Of a stretch of DNA of 64,000 nt, positions 24,593 through 37,462 are shown piece after piece; position 1 is the stretch's first letter, and each line of letters begins with the position of its first letter. The stretch lies in assembly GCA_947623455.1 (NCBI GenBank), contig OX392543.1:13700757-13764756 (forward strand). Direction: 5' to 3'. This DNA comes from Mimachlamys varia. Taxonomy: Eukaryota > Mollusca > Bivalvia > Pectinida > Pectinidae. The notes beneath the pieces were generated by a model, which was given only the letters and a program-made list of their open reading frames with translations, searched no databases and was not told where the DNA came from. A program made the translations under genes and the position numbers.

Positions 24593-26108
24593 ATGGCAGA
24601 CCTGCGCTACATTTCATGTTCAAACACTGCTTATATATATATTCGGTTTATGTCAATACATGACGTGAGTCAATAAAAGGATAAATAAGGATCCAAAAAA
24701 GGAAATTTGCGTTCAGAGATTTGAAGGCGGCGGTAGGAGGTCACTGACATATACTGAACTGCTGAACAAGGAACGTACATCGCTAAATGTCTTACCGACA
24801 GAGGTATAGTACCAGGAAACTCTGTGGCTATTACTGGTCCAAACTATATCGAGTGGATAATAGGACAGTTCGCTATCTTACTAACAGGAGCAGTTGCTCT
24901 CATGGTCTACAAGACATCAGAATCGTTCGCCGAAACGAAGCATTTATTGAAACCCACACAATGTAAGGCTGTATTGATAGATCCAGGATCGGATGAAAAG
25001 TACATATCAGATATGGAAAAGTTTCTCAACAGTGGGGAATCGCCAAAACCAATAGTTCTGTTGATACAGAAATCAGCTCTGACTTATCTCCCCTCTATCA
25101 ATGACATGAAGAGGAAGCAGTTTTATCTTCCAAGAATACAACCAGAGAGTACTGCGTTAATTTTTACAACGTCCGGTTCCACTGGAGTTCCAAAGATGGT
25201 CGAGAAGACACATTTGGTAACAGTGAATGCTTCATATAACGTTTTTGTTGGAACAAGAGGAGATAGGCCATACGGTACCTGCTACAATGGAGGATCTCCA
25301 ATGTTTTAGCATCATGAAAGGAAATAAACGTGCGATTGTTGATACCACGAAAGGCATTAAAAGCGACAACAGCATTGCAAATCTCGACGCCGTTTTCTAC
25401 CTTCTCTACGCTTTTGCTACAGGTGGGCAGTATATCAGCAGTCATCTCACTGAAATTTGTTGAAAATGTACAAAGTAATTCTTCGTGAATTACGGAACCA
25501 TTGAGGTGGGAGCAGTTAGTTTTACTGAACTTACACCGATTACAGAAGAAGGACACGTAGGGTCACAGTTTCCGGGATATGAAGTTTAGGTAGTCGGGGA
25601 CAATGATGATACACTGAAACGCGGAAAACTTGGGGAAATCCAACTGAGATATCCGTGAATGATGAAGTACTATCGAAACTCTCCTGTGCTGAATGAAGCA
25701 TCATTTTCTGACGGAGGCTGATTTCGCACCAGAGACATCGGACAGATTACCACGGACGACAAGCTGTTCGTAAAACGGAGATCTAAAGACGCTATAAAGC
25801 GTGGAGGCTTGATGGTTTTGACAAGCGAAGTAGAAGCAGCGTTGCCCAAATTCCAAGAAGTTAGGGATGTCGTAGTGATACCGGAGACCGGGCTCTTAGA
25901 GGAAGTGTGTGCCTCTATATAGTGTAGAATAACGTGAACATATCAACAAATGAACTAAATAAAAAAAGTCGACCGTCCACGCGGATAATGTGTTTGGCCG
26001 TACACCTACCTATTTCTCCGGTTTCAGCCGTTTCCAAAACTGAATAATTGTAAGACGGATAAAAGCCGTGTTAAAAGCACAAGCCATCAAAAGACTGGAA
26101 CGTCATAG
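24593..26108 (+). pseudogene. AMP-binding acyl-CoA-synthetase-like protein, copy C (many lesions)
   Basis: Full-span paralogue, from the shared start (MADLRYIS) to a C-terminal KRLERH-like end at 26108. An in-frame stop falls within the first 30 codons. A long open stretch (24824-25309) holds the N-domain and P-loop TTSGSTGVPK. About 25 codons between the DRPFSW position and ANLDAV are missing (near 25300-25385). Further stops and frameshifts follow: the A7 tryptophan is TGA (25720-25722) in a G*FRTRDIG context, and A5 reads NYGTIEVG. It is the oldest-looking of the long copies and clearly not functional. Confidence 0.9.
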
Positions 26109-26817
26109 CAAGTGCACGTAGTTTTATATGCTTTCACGAATGAATTATTTCTTGAAATATGTCTCATTATGTAATGTTGAAAAATGCAGACGAACGTACA
26201 ATACTTAGGAACCGTTAGGGTTCCCATGCTGCATTTGCCCACCATACATCTTGCTGCCATATCGACTATAACAACATTAAAACCACTTTTCATTACATAT
26301 ATTTACATTCCCTAACCATTTTTGTCAATATCGATCAAGCGAATCGAAAAAAAAATACCGCCTCTTTTTTCATATCACGTGACTAAAAATTCAGCTGAAA
26401 AAAATAGTACGTGGAAGAACATGATAACCAACACTTTTCATTGCTTTCACATTTAATTTCGTATATTTCAAGTTAAACATATGCAAAATACATTTTTAAA
26501 TTGATAAAATATAGGCAAACATATTTCCCGGTAAAGTTTCAAATCTTGTGACGTCATATTCGTGGATAGCATTAGTGAAACAGTCGGCCGCCATGTTTAG
26601 TTGATGAAGTTGAACACACACGAATTGAAAGTGGAACTCGCGAAGAAACCTGGGGTATTTTGAAGTGTCAATTGATTGGAAGTGGAGACACTACTCGGGA
26701 GTGATATTTGGCGATTATCTGTAACTTCAGAAATCTTAGTTGACTCGACAATCTGTGGGACGCGAGGAAGGTGCTGACTTGAAGTGTAAAATTCCGAAAC
26801 CGGTTTGGCGACCTCGT
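26109..26817. other. Spacer between convergent copies C and D
   Basis: No homology to the family. The 3' end of copy D should lie here but is absent. An open frame continues from D into this sequence (to 26668) but is out of family after the GG-I of motif A8. Confidence 0.45.
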
Positions 26818-28142
26818 TATTCCTCCACGCTTTATAACATCATTCGATTTCCCCTTTGCAAACAGCTTGCCGTCGGTGGTAATATTTTCAATATCTCCGG
26901 TTCGAAACCAGCCCCTATCAGCAAATGAGGCTTTGTTCAGTTGAGGATCACTCAGGTAGGATTCTAACATCCATGGCGATTTAACTAAGACTTCACCAAG
27001 TTGTCCACGTTTCAATGTTTCACCATTGTTCCCGACAACTTTGACTTCATATCCTGGAAACGGTGACCCCGCGTGTCCTTCTTCCATGTCTGTGGTCAGT
27101 TCAATAGAAGTCACTATTCCAATCTCAGTTGATCCGTACCCCATGATAAACTTCTCTGTACATTTACCACATATCTCAGTCAGATGACTGCTGATATGAT
27201 GTCCACCAGTAGCAATGGCATACAGCTGGTAACCGTGTTTCAGAATAGCATCGAAATTCGCAAGGATATCGACCAGTGTATATGGGAAAAAATGGCGTTT
27301 GTGCACTTTCCAGCCATGATGATATCCCATATAACCAAGATGTTTTCTTTATGCCTATCGCGGTGTCAGCAAACACTCGCTTATTGCCATTCAGTTGTTG
27401 AATATCGGACTTCCAACAATCCATGAAAACGGCCGATCGTTGTAGCAGGTACCGTATGGTCTATCTCCTCCTGTTGCCAAAAATGAGATATATGACGCAT
27501 TCACCAGCGACAAATGAGTCATCTCAACCATTTTTGGAACTCCAGTTGAACCAGAAGTAATAAACAACAATGCGCTACTCCCTGGTTGTAGTCTTGGCAA
27601 GGCAACTTCCTCCTCGTCAGCTGTCAGAATAACGTCAGTGATCGAGGGGAGAGAGGTCAGAGCTGAATTATGTAGCAATATAACTATTGGTCTCTTTCTC
27701 GTGGCGATTTGTTGAGAAACGTTTCAATATCCGATATGTACTTTTCGTCCGATCCAGGATCCAGCAATACAGCCTTGCTTTGTGTGGACTTCAGTAACTT
27801 CGTCGTCTCGGCGAACGATTCTGATGTCTTGCTGACATGGACAGCAACAGCTCCTGTCAGAAAAATAGCGAATTCGCCTGTTATCCACTCGATCGAGTTT
27901 GGACCAATTATAGCCACACGGTCTCCTGGCACTATCCCTTTGGCGGTAAGATATTTAGCGATGTATGTTGCCTTGTTCAGCAGTCCAGCATACGTCAGTG
28001 ACCTCCTACCGCCTCCCTCAAATCTCTGAACGCATATTTCCTTTTCAGGGGCCTCATTCGTCCATTCTTTCGACACGTCTGGTATTGACACGTACCGAAT
28101 ATTGTCAGTGTTTGGAACTGATATGTAGCTCAAGTCCGCCAT
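26818..28142 (-). pseudogene. AMP-binding acyl-CoA-synthetase-like protein, copy D (3'-truncated, frameshifted)
   Basis: Minus-strand paralogue with its start at 28142 (MADLSYISVPNTDN). The N-terminal frame is open to about 27690. Frameshifts follow near 27685, 27400, 27345 and 27285, each restored by reading the next frame. Motifs are the P-loop ITSGSTGVPK, the A5 motif GYGSTEIG, the A7 motif GWFRTGDIE and the A8 motif GKSNDVIKRGGI. Homology stops at 26818, so the last ~100 codons, including the C-terminal catalytic lysine region, are missing. It faces copy C (convergent). A5 and A7 are the most canonical of any copy although the gene is dead. Confidence 0.9.
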
Positions 28143-28171
28143 TGTAGAGAAACGTCTCTTGTTTTTACTCA

Positions 28172-28173
28172 CT
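28172..28173 (-). promoter_or_regulatory. 3' splice site upstream of copy D
   Basis: The minus strand reads TTTCAATTACAG|TGAGTAAAAACAAG before the ATG at 28142, matching the TGAGTAAC exon start of copies A and F. Confidence 0.65.
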
Positions 28174-31100
28174 GTAATTGAAATTGAATTGATCAAGGCA
28201 AAAAGAGAAAAAAATTATCATAACTGTTCAGGTATATGTTCATGTCTAAAAGTGACTCAATACAATATTTCACAAATACAAATAATCTGTTCTTTAGTGT
28301 TTGCGTTATATTTCACAAATAAAAAGATACAATATACAGTAGCAGTACCCATCACATTTTATTTCGTTTTTTTTCGTTTGAACATATTTTTTATCATTGA
28401 AACTACGTGCTAAAAAGGAAAGGATAGCTTATGCGGGCTATGGTTGCATACGTATGCACAAAACTTGCATGCGTGAATTCTAAATACCTATCTCTGTATT
28501 CTGAAAAATAAATCTGGAAAGATCTTGCACTTCAGATTCATGAAATCAGGTAATATCACAGTCATAATAATATAATTCCTTAGAATATAACATTACACCG
28601 GGGAGATGGATGTTACCATTTGCTGTAGGTTCCCATGTTCACGTCACGGTTCGTAGTTGCGATATTACAAAATATATTCACAACGCATGACTTCATAAAA
28701 TTAATACCAATTGAACCTTCATCAGATTGTATCATTATTGTATATCCCTACGGTTTTTATTCGTGACTCCGTGACATGATTATCCAATTATAAATGTAAG
28801 AATGTTTTAGAAGATTTCTCTTATATGGAGGTCTAGATAAAGGAAAATGAAAATAATAAAACGCTGGTAAGTATATGACAGCAACTTTTGAAAATCTTTC
28901 GAAGCTACATCGTCATCTTAGATTTGGAACTTCAATAGAGACATGTCTATATCTCAAGTTTATTTCTATGATATGAAAACATAACCCAACACAAAACCGC
29001 GTGCTGCATCTTATAAATATAGTTGTAGATACAGTATGTCGGAATCAATTACAGTGAATCATGCAGCTGTTTCGTCCCTCAATGACTCGTCAGTGATGCT
29101 AGAGGCTAAATGATTGGAATCTAATGTTTTTTTCTCAAATACTATAGAGTTGAAGGGTCCGTTGCGTAAAACCCTTTCATTTTTTTAATTTAGAATACAA
29201 TGAGTACGTAAGGGTGTATATTATGATGCCAATACTCAGATGAGATAACATAAAATAATGATATAACAATAATCATAACAGATCAATATCGACATTAAAC
29301 GATATTTAAAAAGGCAATACTAGTATCTGTTTATGCAAACAAAATATCCTTACGATAAACATTGTATAATAACAAGCACTTTAAAAAAAAAAGTTATATT
29401 TGGAATGCTTGCCACATTTAATTACAAAAATATAGGGACAATCGCATTGTCATGACATTCTTTTCAATATGATAACCAAGCAAAGGTAAGTTCGTGTCAA
29501 TAACAATGGGTTATTTTATCTGCATTCAGTGTACGGGTTGACTTGATTTCACCATCTTTAACATACATACCGGTCTTTGGTGTTTCAACAGCCTCTCCTG
29601 GTACGACGTCCACTAACAAACAAATAGACAAAAACATGCATTTAGTATATTACCTACTTACCTGATATCAGTCACGCCTGTCTTAGCCACACAAAAAAGG
29701 GCTGACCGTGAGGGTTGACGCCAATTGTGTATTGCTTTAGAGCCGTATACACACTTCGCAGATTAAACTGATACTGCACATGGTACATCTGCATTCAATT
29801 ATATAACACCGACATTTGAATAATAAATGAATTTTAACAGACATTAAAACATGTCTGTCCATAATTGATCGAAATAGCATCTCAAATCCATCCAACGCTG
29901 TGAATTGAGTAGTGAAAGCACGTCTAGTGAAATCATATGTTATTGTTATGCAATAACATACCAAACGCTATTTGTAAAATAAGCTACATTTTTGTACATG
30001 CATATTCACTAGATACTAGTCTACATCGAGCACATAATTGTTATAGATTTTATAAGAACTAGTTTAGAGTTATGTCCCTTACACCGTACCCACTAATCCC
30101 ATTTTTTGTTTTAGTGGATGAAGAGTCACGGCTCATCTTATTAGCTAATTAAATGCAGGGGAAGTTTAGAGCCATCTTTGCAGTCAGCCATATTTGTTTA
30201 GCAGATGCAGACACAGTTTAGATATTTCGAACGTCCATGAATTTACAAAATTCCCACCCTTTACCATCCATGGAGTTTGGGAGAACTACTACATGTAGAT
30301 ACTTTCTGTTTCCATAATTATAAATAATTATGTATTATTTTCTACCAAAGGAGTTTTTGGGTTTAACACCACATTGGCTTTGACCATATGTACTAAAAAG
30401 TCGAAAATGTGTATTTTCTATTTACAATTCTATTGAAAATGAAAAAGTCATTTTTATTTCCAAATAAATACTTTGTCAACCTCTTTGAGGTTGGCCTTTT
30501 TCATTCACTTTCAAACTTGAGTTGTTTCTTGAAAAACACAAAGTACACAAAACAAAAATCACAAACAAATAGGGAAGCTTACAAACCAAGTTTTCTTTAG
30601 CCAGCTTTCAGCAAAGGGGCTAGTGTAGATGATTTATGAATGGTATTCTGCCCCCCCCCCCCCCCACACACACACTTCATATCTAATTGCTAATTAAATA
30701 AGAATTCTCGCCTACAATCAATCGTTAGTGAAAGGAATGGTTATTCATCCCTAACAATGACTTCTGTTTGATATTCTTACTCCCCTTTCCCGAATAAATC
30801 ATAGTCAATTGCTGATAAAGCATCTTGACAAGCCCCATGTGCCTGTAAATATCAGTACGCGATCAGACATCTCGGATTGATATATTAACGTACTGTTTGA
30901 AGTGTAGACCCTGTTTCCTTTTCCTCTACATATTTCCTGAATGTATTTCGGTCGTAAGCTCGGCAAACATCGCTTCGGTATACTGTTACCGTCTCCAGAC
31001 GAGAAATGACATCATACGCATAAAAGGCGTAATACGGGAACCGAAAGCGGCGAATACGAAAATGTATTTGACAATCACGTGACTTGCAATGACAAAATAT

Positions 31101-31269
31101 ACCCATAACACCACGTAATGACAACTATTCCTCAAAATACAGAGGTCACAGAATAACACATTGACATCAAACCATGACTAGCTAAAACGAAAACAAATCA
31201 AGGGTGAAACCAAACTCTGGTTAGTAACACAGGGCCATGCATATATCTTTAAATAAATCTCAGTTATTA
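28174..31269. other. Non-genic stretch
   Basis: No gene was recognised. A strong donor-like CAG|GTAAGTA on the minus strand (about 29665) could belong to a 5' noncoding exon for copy D, but this is unproven. A C15 tract followed by CA repeats lies at 30651-30675. Confidence 0.4.
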
Positions 31270-31775
31270 AGAAAAAACCCAGAGAATACCAATACGTCAA
31301 CAAAACCATAATCCGAACCCGAAATCGATTAAGCTAGGGGCAAAATAGGAACAAAGGAAATATTTACACGGAGACTCTCGTAAAAGCACAAGAGAATAAG
31401 ACCAGGTGATCCGGAAGAGTAAGCGTCTTCTGAATCATCGACGACACCCGCCATGTGCATCTTGGTCACATCCAAGTACGCTTCAATCCTCAAAATGAGA
31501 ACCGAGTCACCATTGTCATCACAACAAGTAAACATACTAACAGGCAAACTCAAAAACGTCCATCTTCATATCACACAAAGATACAAGATATTTCTCGATG
31601 AGATCAAGATGGCGACCATAAAACTTGCCCATAGTCTTCATCAACCTGCATTTCTCCCTGTGCCGTAAGTTTTTTCGTCAGCAGTTGACATCTATCACAA
31701 AAATATCGGTATTCAGAGCAAGCCCTAGAATAACGAATCAACTCCAACATGTAAACTCCATAGGATGGAGAATAA
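31270..31775 (-). mobile_element. Penelope-like element: end of RT frame plus tail
   Basis: A minus-strand copy of the block at 35975-36447. The tail terminus (plus-strand AGAGAATACCAATACG) is at 31280. The remnant of the RT C-terminus (SRAC-type and KFYGR-type motifs) is at 31610-31775. Very similar to the copy at 35.5 kb, so one of the younger insertions. Confidence 0.8.
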
Positions 31776-31879
31776 TAAGATGTTTCCTTTAAAATAATAG
31801 GTGCTGGATATCACATAGATCACAACAGAAAACACAGTAATCAAAAGGCCTTTAAAAAAGTAGTTTCAATTAAAGAATC

Positions 31880-32372
31880 CATTATTATGAACTCTAGCAG
31901 TATATAATAAATCTTGAATATATTTGGTGTATATATTGTACGTACATTTTATCAATTATTCAATCAATTATCAGGAATTCTGTAAGGGAATCCTCCATCA
32001 AACACTGACTTTAACCGACTCTTTCTATGGCAATGACAATGTTCTTGTCCGTCTTACCGTTACTAAGTCTAGGAAAGGCTTCAAACCTTAGAAAGTAGGA
32101 AGGTGTACTGCCTAAAACGTTATCCCCTAGGATAGTTTGACATTTCTATTTAAGTTCGTCTTCTGGTGTATTCATATAATCCTCCAGTACGATACCCGGT
32201 AATTTTGACATGCCTCCCTCAACCACACTGGTCAACACTTGCCTTTCACAAACAACTCCAGTTCGAAACCAGCCCCAGTCAGCAAAAGATGCTTCGTTCA
32301 ACACTGGAGCGTCCCGTAAGGACATCCAACATCCATGGAGATTTCACTAAGAGTTCCTGCGTTGTTCCGTGA
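31880..32372 (-). pseudogene. AMP-binding family 3' fragment, copy E
   Basis: On the minus strand this runs from the PWMLK region through A7 to the C-terminus and on into the 3' flank. It is closest to copy A: the flank at 31880-32010 matches 13710-13860, and CTTTAACCGACTCTTTCTATGG equals A's end. Relative to A it has lost at least three internal blocks (about 60, 40 and 30 bp): between the CCTCCAGTA and CCCGGTAATT positions, within A8, and just before A7. It is an inverted partial duplicate of copy A. Confidence 0.85.
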
Positions 32373-32459
32373 CGACATTGATGTTGCTTTTGAATCTCAT
32401 TATGTTAATTATCTATTCTTGTACATGATATTGAAATCCATTTGCAGTTGCGTAAAAGA

Positions 32460-33797
32460 ATCTGAAAACAAGAGGGCCTGATGACCTGTATTGCTCACCG
32501 GCATAAAGTTGTTTCAAAGTAGTCATGGAAGAAAATTGACAACATCCTGTCATTTACACAGTAGAAAGGAATAGGATTATAAGGTATTTACTAATTACCC
32601 CTATTGGGCCTCATCTGAGGGGAACGGGGATGAGGTTGCGTTGTGGATGACGGTTTATTCCCGGCGATATGAAATTGAACCCCATTCACCAAAGGATGGT
32701 TAACAACAGATTTGGCCAATATCATGTTATGCATACACAAGAAGAAGTATTTTAAGAGATTAACTACATTTCCCTAAATGGGCTACATACCCCTGAACCC
32801 AGGGTTTCCTACCCACATTTATAAAAATTGATTCCCATTCATCGAAGGATGCTGACAAATCAAATTTGGACAATATCCTGTAATTCCTTAAGCGAGGATT
32901 ACTACATTTCCCTGTAGAGCCCCGCCACTCGGGCCCCTGGGGGGTAAGGCCAACAGTTTATGCAAAATTAAATCCCCTTTCCTCAAGGATATTGTCGACT
33001 ACATTTGGACAAAATCCTGTCATTCATAAAGAAAACAAAAGGATCTTGAATAAAATACAACATTTTCCCTATTGGACTCGACCCTCAGGCCCCAGGAAAT
33101 CCGACCAACCGTTTATACAAAATTGATTCCCCTTCCTCCAAAGATACCTCAGAACAAATTTTGACAATATCATGACATTCCTCATGAAAAAGAAGGACTC
33201 TAAAAAAATACTACAATTCCATATAGGTCCCAAAGGGAGGGGGAGGGCAAACCAACCGTTTATACAAAATTGAATCCCCTTTACTCAATGTAACTAAAAT
33301 TGGACAATATCCTGCCATTCCTAAAGAAGAAGGATCTTTAAGAACTTTCTATATTTTCCCTATTGGGCCCCGCCCCTCGACCTCTTAAAGGTTCAGAGCA
33401 ATCACTAATACAAATTTGTATTTCATTTCACAAAGATTTTATTGAAAGATATTCAATAGGATTTGCCCAATCTTTCAATAAAATCTTTGTGAAATGAAAT
33501 ACAAAATTGATTTCCTTTCCTGCAAAGATACTTCAGACCAAACTTAGACAATACCTGTCATTACTCAAGAAGAAAATGGATTTTAAAGAATCTACCATAT
33601 TTTCCCTATTGGGCCCCGCCCCTCAGATAAAATTGAATCCCATTCACCCATGGATTTCTTTCTGGCCAAATGTGGTCATATTCTGCTAAGTGGTTCAGGA
33701 CTAGTAGGGATAATAGGAAAACTTGACAGACGGACGTCAAACGATGGACCTGCACCATGGCAAAAGCTCACTTGCCCTTCGGCCAGGTGAGCTAAAA
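32460..33797. repeat. Segmented dispersed repeat, about seven imperfect units
   Basis: The signature TTTTCCCTATTGGGCCCCGC and variants recurs near 32599, 32769, 32887, 33063, 33214, 33352 and 33597, each with a partner block ACAATATCCTGTCATTCC and a CAAAATTGAATCCCCTT block. Spacing is about 120-245 bp. The left edge reads GAGGGCCTGATGACC...GCTCACC and the right edge CCAGGTGAGCTAAAAAC, so the ends contain an inverted GCTCACC/GGTGAGC. No coding capacity. A related end appears at 63837. Confidence 0.7.
33415..33505. repeat. Perfect 36-bp inverted repeat with 19-nt loop
   Basis: 33415-33450 and 33470-33505 are exact reverse complements (start TTTGTATTTCATTTCACAAA). It sits inside one unit of the segmented repeat and lengthens that unit. 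Confidence 0.9.
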
Positions 33798-34370
33798 ACA
33801 ACCAACCGATGTCACATCCGGGTGAAAATATTTATCGACTATTATCATTGGGTATTAATCTTTAAAAGTATTTTTAAGGTTATCTTTACAATTCAAACAG
33901 TCAGTGTAGTCCTTCGTTCAAAGCACCATTTTTACACCGAACAAACGCACTTAAAGTTTTCAATGCGTCGCTTGATGCTATAACAATTGTGCATGTTTAT
34001 GCATTTATGTCTGAATTTTGATCAAAATGAGTTGTTTGTCAGAGTATTTAAATGTGTTTCAGTTATGTCATCTGATATTGATCAACTTTCCTCATACAAG
34101 ATGACGTAACACATATGCTGCACCTTTTAATTTTGTTCTAATGGATATGATTCACATTCATTTAAAACAAAATCATAACTCGTATCATATTTATGTTTCC
34201 AGAAATAGCACATATCGTTACAGCTGTTGCTGGACGTTTAAGGGTCCAATCGCAAAATCAAACTTACAATAATATTTTGCATCGACATTATGTAAATTCG
34301 ATACTAATATTTCCATGGTTTGTGAAGTTAAATTACGGGACCATATAAGGTGGGTATAAAATCCGTATTT
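33798..34370. other. Non-genic spacer
   Basis: Nothing recognised. Confidence 0.4.
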
Positions 34371-34492
34371 GGCAACGCAATCTGATTAAAATACAGATCC
34401 TTACTCTCACTCCGTTTTACAAGGCAGCAGAGAGATGTTACGGAACGACGCGGATATCAAGATAAGATTTTAATCAGATTGCTGGCAACGCC
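34371..34492. repeat. Foldback element (~122 bp)
   Basis: The arms at 34371-34396 (GGCAACGCAATCTGATTAAA) and 34464-34492 pair with small gaps. The interior ACAGATCCTTACTCTCACTCC reappears inverted at 43025-43055, so this is a dispersed family. Confidence 0.7.
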
Positions 34493-34744
34493 GAAAAATA
34501 TATCATTATTATGTAACAATACGTGAAATACTCTTAAAGTAATATTAATAATAAGTGTTTAAATCTGTATCCTATATAATCGAAATAGAATGTATTGTTC
34601 ACTATTCTTTTCCATTTGAAGGACGATATATATGGTAATGTAATAGGAGTTTTAATATTATATAAAGTCATAATAAAAATTATATCGTTTTGCTATCGCC
34701 TTTCCGTTGCGGAGCTATATATGCTATGTCAAGATCAAGTTAGT

Positions 34745-34945
34745 TGTCAAATACCCTCTCTAATAAGAGTATTAGATGTCCGTCATTGTTCAATTACTCT
34801 AAATCAGTCAATTATCGATTGATTTTGGCAGCCTCGTTCTGAGTCGCCATTAAACGTATAAACTGACAGTTTGTGTTTTTCCCGTTGTTTTAGGTACTCC
34901 CTCCTCTATACCCCGTATCTGTGGCAACATTAACATATTATAACG
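34745..34945 (+). repeat. LTR-like fragment related to the Gypsy element
   Basis: Matches 22531-22865 (TAAGAGTATTAGATGTC...GAGTCGCCATTAAACG...GTATCTGTGGCAACATTA) with an internal deletion. The TATCGATTG...GGCAGCC stretch also matches 19238-19251. Probably a solo LTR. Confidence 0.5.
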
Positions 34946-35533
34946 AACTGCATCAACATACTAACGATACTCCACCCATGAATTAGCCAATTGGGGTCAT
35001 TGACCATTAACAGATGCATCATATATACTATAACAGTGACTTACCACATTTCAGTTGTATATGCGTCTGTAAAACGGGTGATTTATGGCAAGATGACATA
35101 CACGTCCATCTTGGTCAGACTGGCTCTCGTGCTTAAAAGATAGTAAAATATAAAACTCATGCAATAAACTGTACATGCAATGATCGATTTACGAAAGGTA
35201 ATTTATAATTTACAAAGATGTTTTCTATTGCATCTCCGCGTCAACTTACAATGACGAATGGCGAAAAATAATCGGATACAAGGAAATATTTACATTTTCA
35301 CTTCGCTCCGCCTCAATGAAACTAGTAAACTCGAGTTGCTTTATTTCCTAATAAAATGCATGGGGCATGCGCTTTTTCGTTCCTAAAACATTTGTTTACA
35401 ACATTGTATCGTTAACGTAAAATAGCTGTTTTTCATGCCAATGAGTTATGCCAGTAACATATAGCAGTTGGATAGCTTTAATAATACTTGATCCGACAAA
35501 ATACTGACAATTCCGAAAGCAAGATATACTATA

Positions 35534-36447
35534 TTGGCCCTAAGTTCCACCATTGGAAAGATTTTCCAACAGACTGTTGGCATTCCAATGGACACTAACT
35601 GTGCACCAATTTTGGCTGACTTGTTGTTGTTTTCATACGAGGCTGAATTTGTCGAGGGGCTTATCAGGACGGGTAACAAAAACCTTGCCAAATCTTTCAA
35701 TTTCACTTTCAGGTATATCGACGATGTGTTGTCTATAAACAACAAGAACTTTGCTGACCTAGACGATCGCATATACCCTACTGAACTTGAGATTAAAGAC
35801 ACAACAGATTCTCCTACATCAGCTTCTTACCTCGATCTTTACTTAAACTATGACCAACACTGGCAACTTACTACTAAGCTGTATGATAAACGTGACGATT
35901 TCGATTTTCCTATCGTGAACTTTCCCTTTCTTGATAGTAACATTCCTGCTTCTCCATCCTATGGTGTTTACATGTAGCAGTTGATTCGTTATTCTAGGGC
36001 TTGCTCTGAATATCGCATTTTTTGTGATAGATGTCGACTGCTGACGAACAAACTTATGGCACAGGGATTCGAGAAATGTAGGTTGATGAAGAATATGGGC
36101 AAGTTTTATGGTCGCCATGTTGATCTCATCGAGAAATATTCAGTATCTTTGTGAGATATGAAGATGGGCGTTTTTGAGATTGTTTATTAGAGTGTATACT
36201 TGTTGTGATGACAATGATGACTCGGTTGTCATTTTGAGGATTGATGCTTACTTGGATGTGACAAAGATTTGCATGGCGGGTGTCGTCGATGAAGCAGAAG
36301 ACGCTTACTGTTCCGGAACACCTGGTCTTATTCTCTTGTGCTTTTACGAGAGTCTCCATGTAAATCTTTCCTTTGTTCCTATGTTGCCCCTAGTTTAATT
36401 GCTTTTGAGTTCGGATTATGGTTTTGTTGACGCTTTGGTATTCTCTG
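35534..36447 (+). mobile_element. Penelope-like element: reverse transcriptase C-terminal half plus tail
   Basis: The best-preserved RT piece. The open frame to 35977 holds FQQTVGIPMDTNCAPILADL, FSYEAEF, the catalytic box FRYIDDVLS (YIDD at about 35714), IYPTELEIKDTTDS, YLDLYL, KLYDKRDDFDFPIVNFPFLD and NIPASPSYGVYM. A TAG (35975-35977) interrupts the frame, which then continues with QLIRYSRACSEYR and GKFYGRHVDLIEKY to TGA at about 36153. The conserved noncoding tail (36155-36447) follows. The fragment is 5'-truncated at 35534; there is no fingers domain and no GIY-YIG endonuclease. Assignment to Penelope-like elements rests on RT character, the tail and the tandem habit. The exact clade is uncertain. 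Confidence 0.8.
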
Positions 36448-37462
36448 ATTTTTTTTCCACATAGGTTCCCTCGATGATCGTGCGAAATGCAAATGGTCGT
36501 TATTTCATCTCATGTCCGATACTAAAATAAAACGTTTGAGATTGGTCACAGAAATCCGTTTCCATTTACGAAGTTACATACGTTAGATTATAGTTTTCGA
36601 TAGATGAAACCTGTTACCAAAACTAATAAACTAGATAAACTACTGTAGGACCTAGGGCTTGCTCACAAGGGCCCCGATAATTTGCTACACTGACAGCATA
36701 GTGTTTGGACCTAAATTACAGTGTCTAGAATAATTAAACATCACTGAGGAGTTTAGATTAAGGTGGTTTGTTTATCGGAAATTGATCTCAGCCTCCAAAA
36801 GTGTAAACATACTCTGATAAACCTCAGTTTAGGTCTAAAACTAGATGTACCGAAATCTCAGGCACCTGTGACCTTGTCAAAATACAAAACCGTGCCATCT
36901 GCCTACCTTAAATACTTGCCGTTTTCGGTTGATGTTCCAAATTAAAATTCGTCAGATCACTAATCCAGTTGATTACATATCACCAATATCATTCAGCGAA
37001 CATTCGTAAATAAGCTCTTCCTAATTCCATTGTTAGTGAGACGTTTTCAATATGCTTAGGCCTAACTGAAATCAGAATTCCGACAACCTTATTTGACTCG
37101 CTTCAACTGTGACCAAATCGCGACTTCGTTATGTTTACTGCTACGCGATGCAAACGGTTTTTAAAATACTCTCGTAATCCATTTTATACTGGAAATGTAT
37201 TTCAATCAATTCGTATTGAAGATAAAAGTTTGATAAGTATGAAAAAATCACATATAAAAATAAACAAATACAAATCTTGTCTCTTGACTACATTTATTCT
37301 GCTGCCTAGTGATGAATGAAGCTAGCTATCGGCTAATCCGCGTATGTATATGTATACATGACAATAAGTGTGCAACAATGTAACAAAAGTGCAGCACCGT
37401 GTGACACAGGCAGCTTAAAGTACATGCGAATTGTGGGGGATTTAAAATAGTTAAGGTAAATA
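36448..37462. other. Non-genic spacer
   Basis: No gene recognised. Confidence 0.4.

Noticed and set aside
27391..27426. Programmed frameshifting in copy D
   Set aside because: Four or more shifts plus 3' truncation indicate decay; there is no slippery site with downstream structure.
29497..29612. Minus-strand 116-nt open exon after TTTGTTTGTTAG, ending in a stop
   Set aside because: Only 38 codons with no recognised family. The nearby donor at about 29665 is in an incompatible phase (stop codon just upstream), so the evidence is too weak.
36155..36447. Hammerhead ribozyme in the Penelope-like tail (known in some such elements)
   Set aside because: Only GTCGATGAAG resembles the core; there is no GAAA partner and the stems do not form the required three-way junction by eye.
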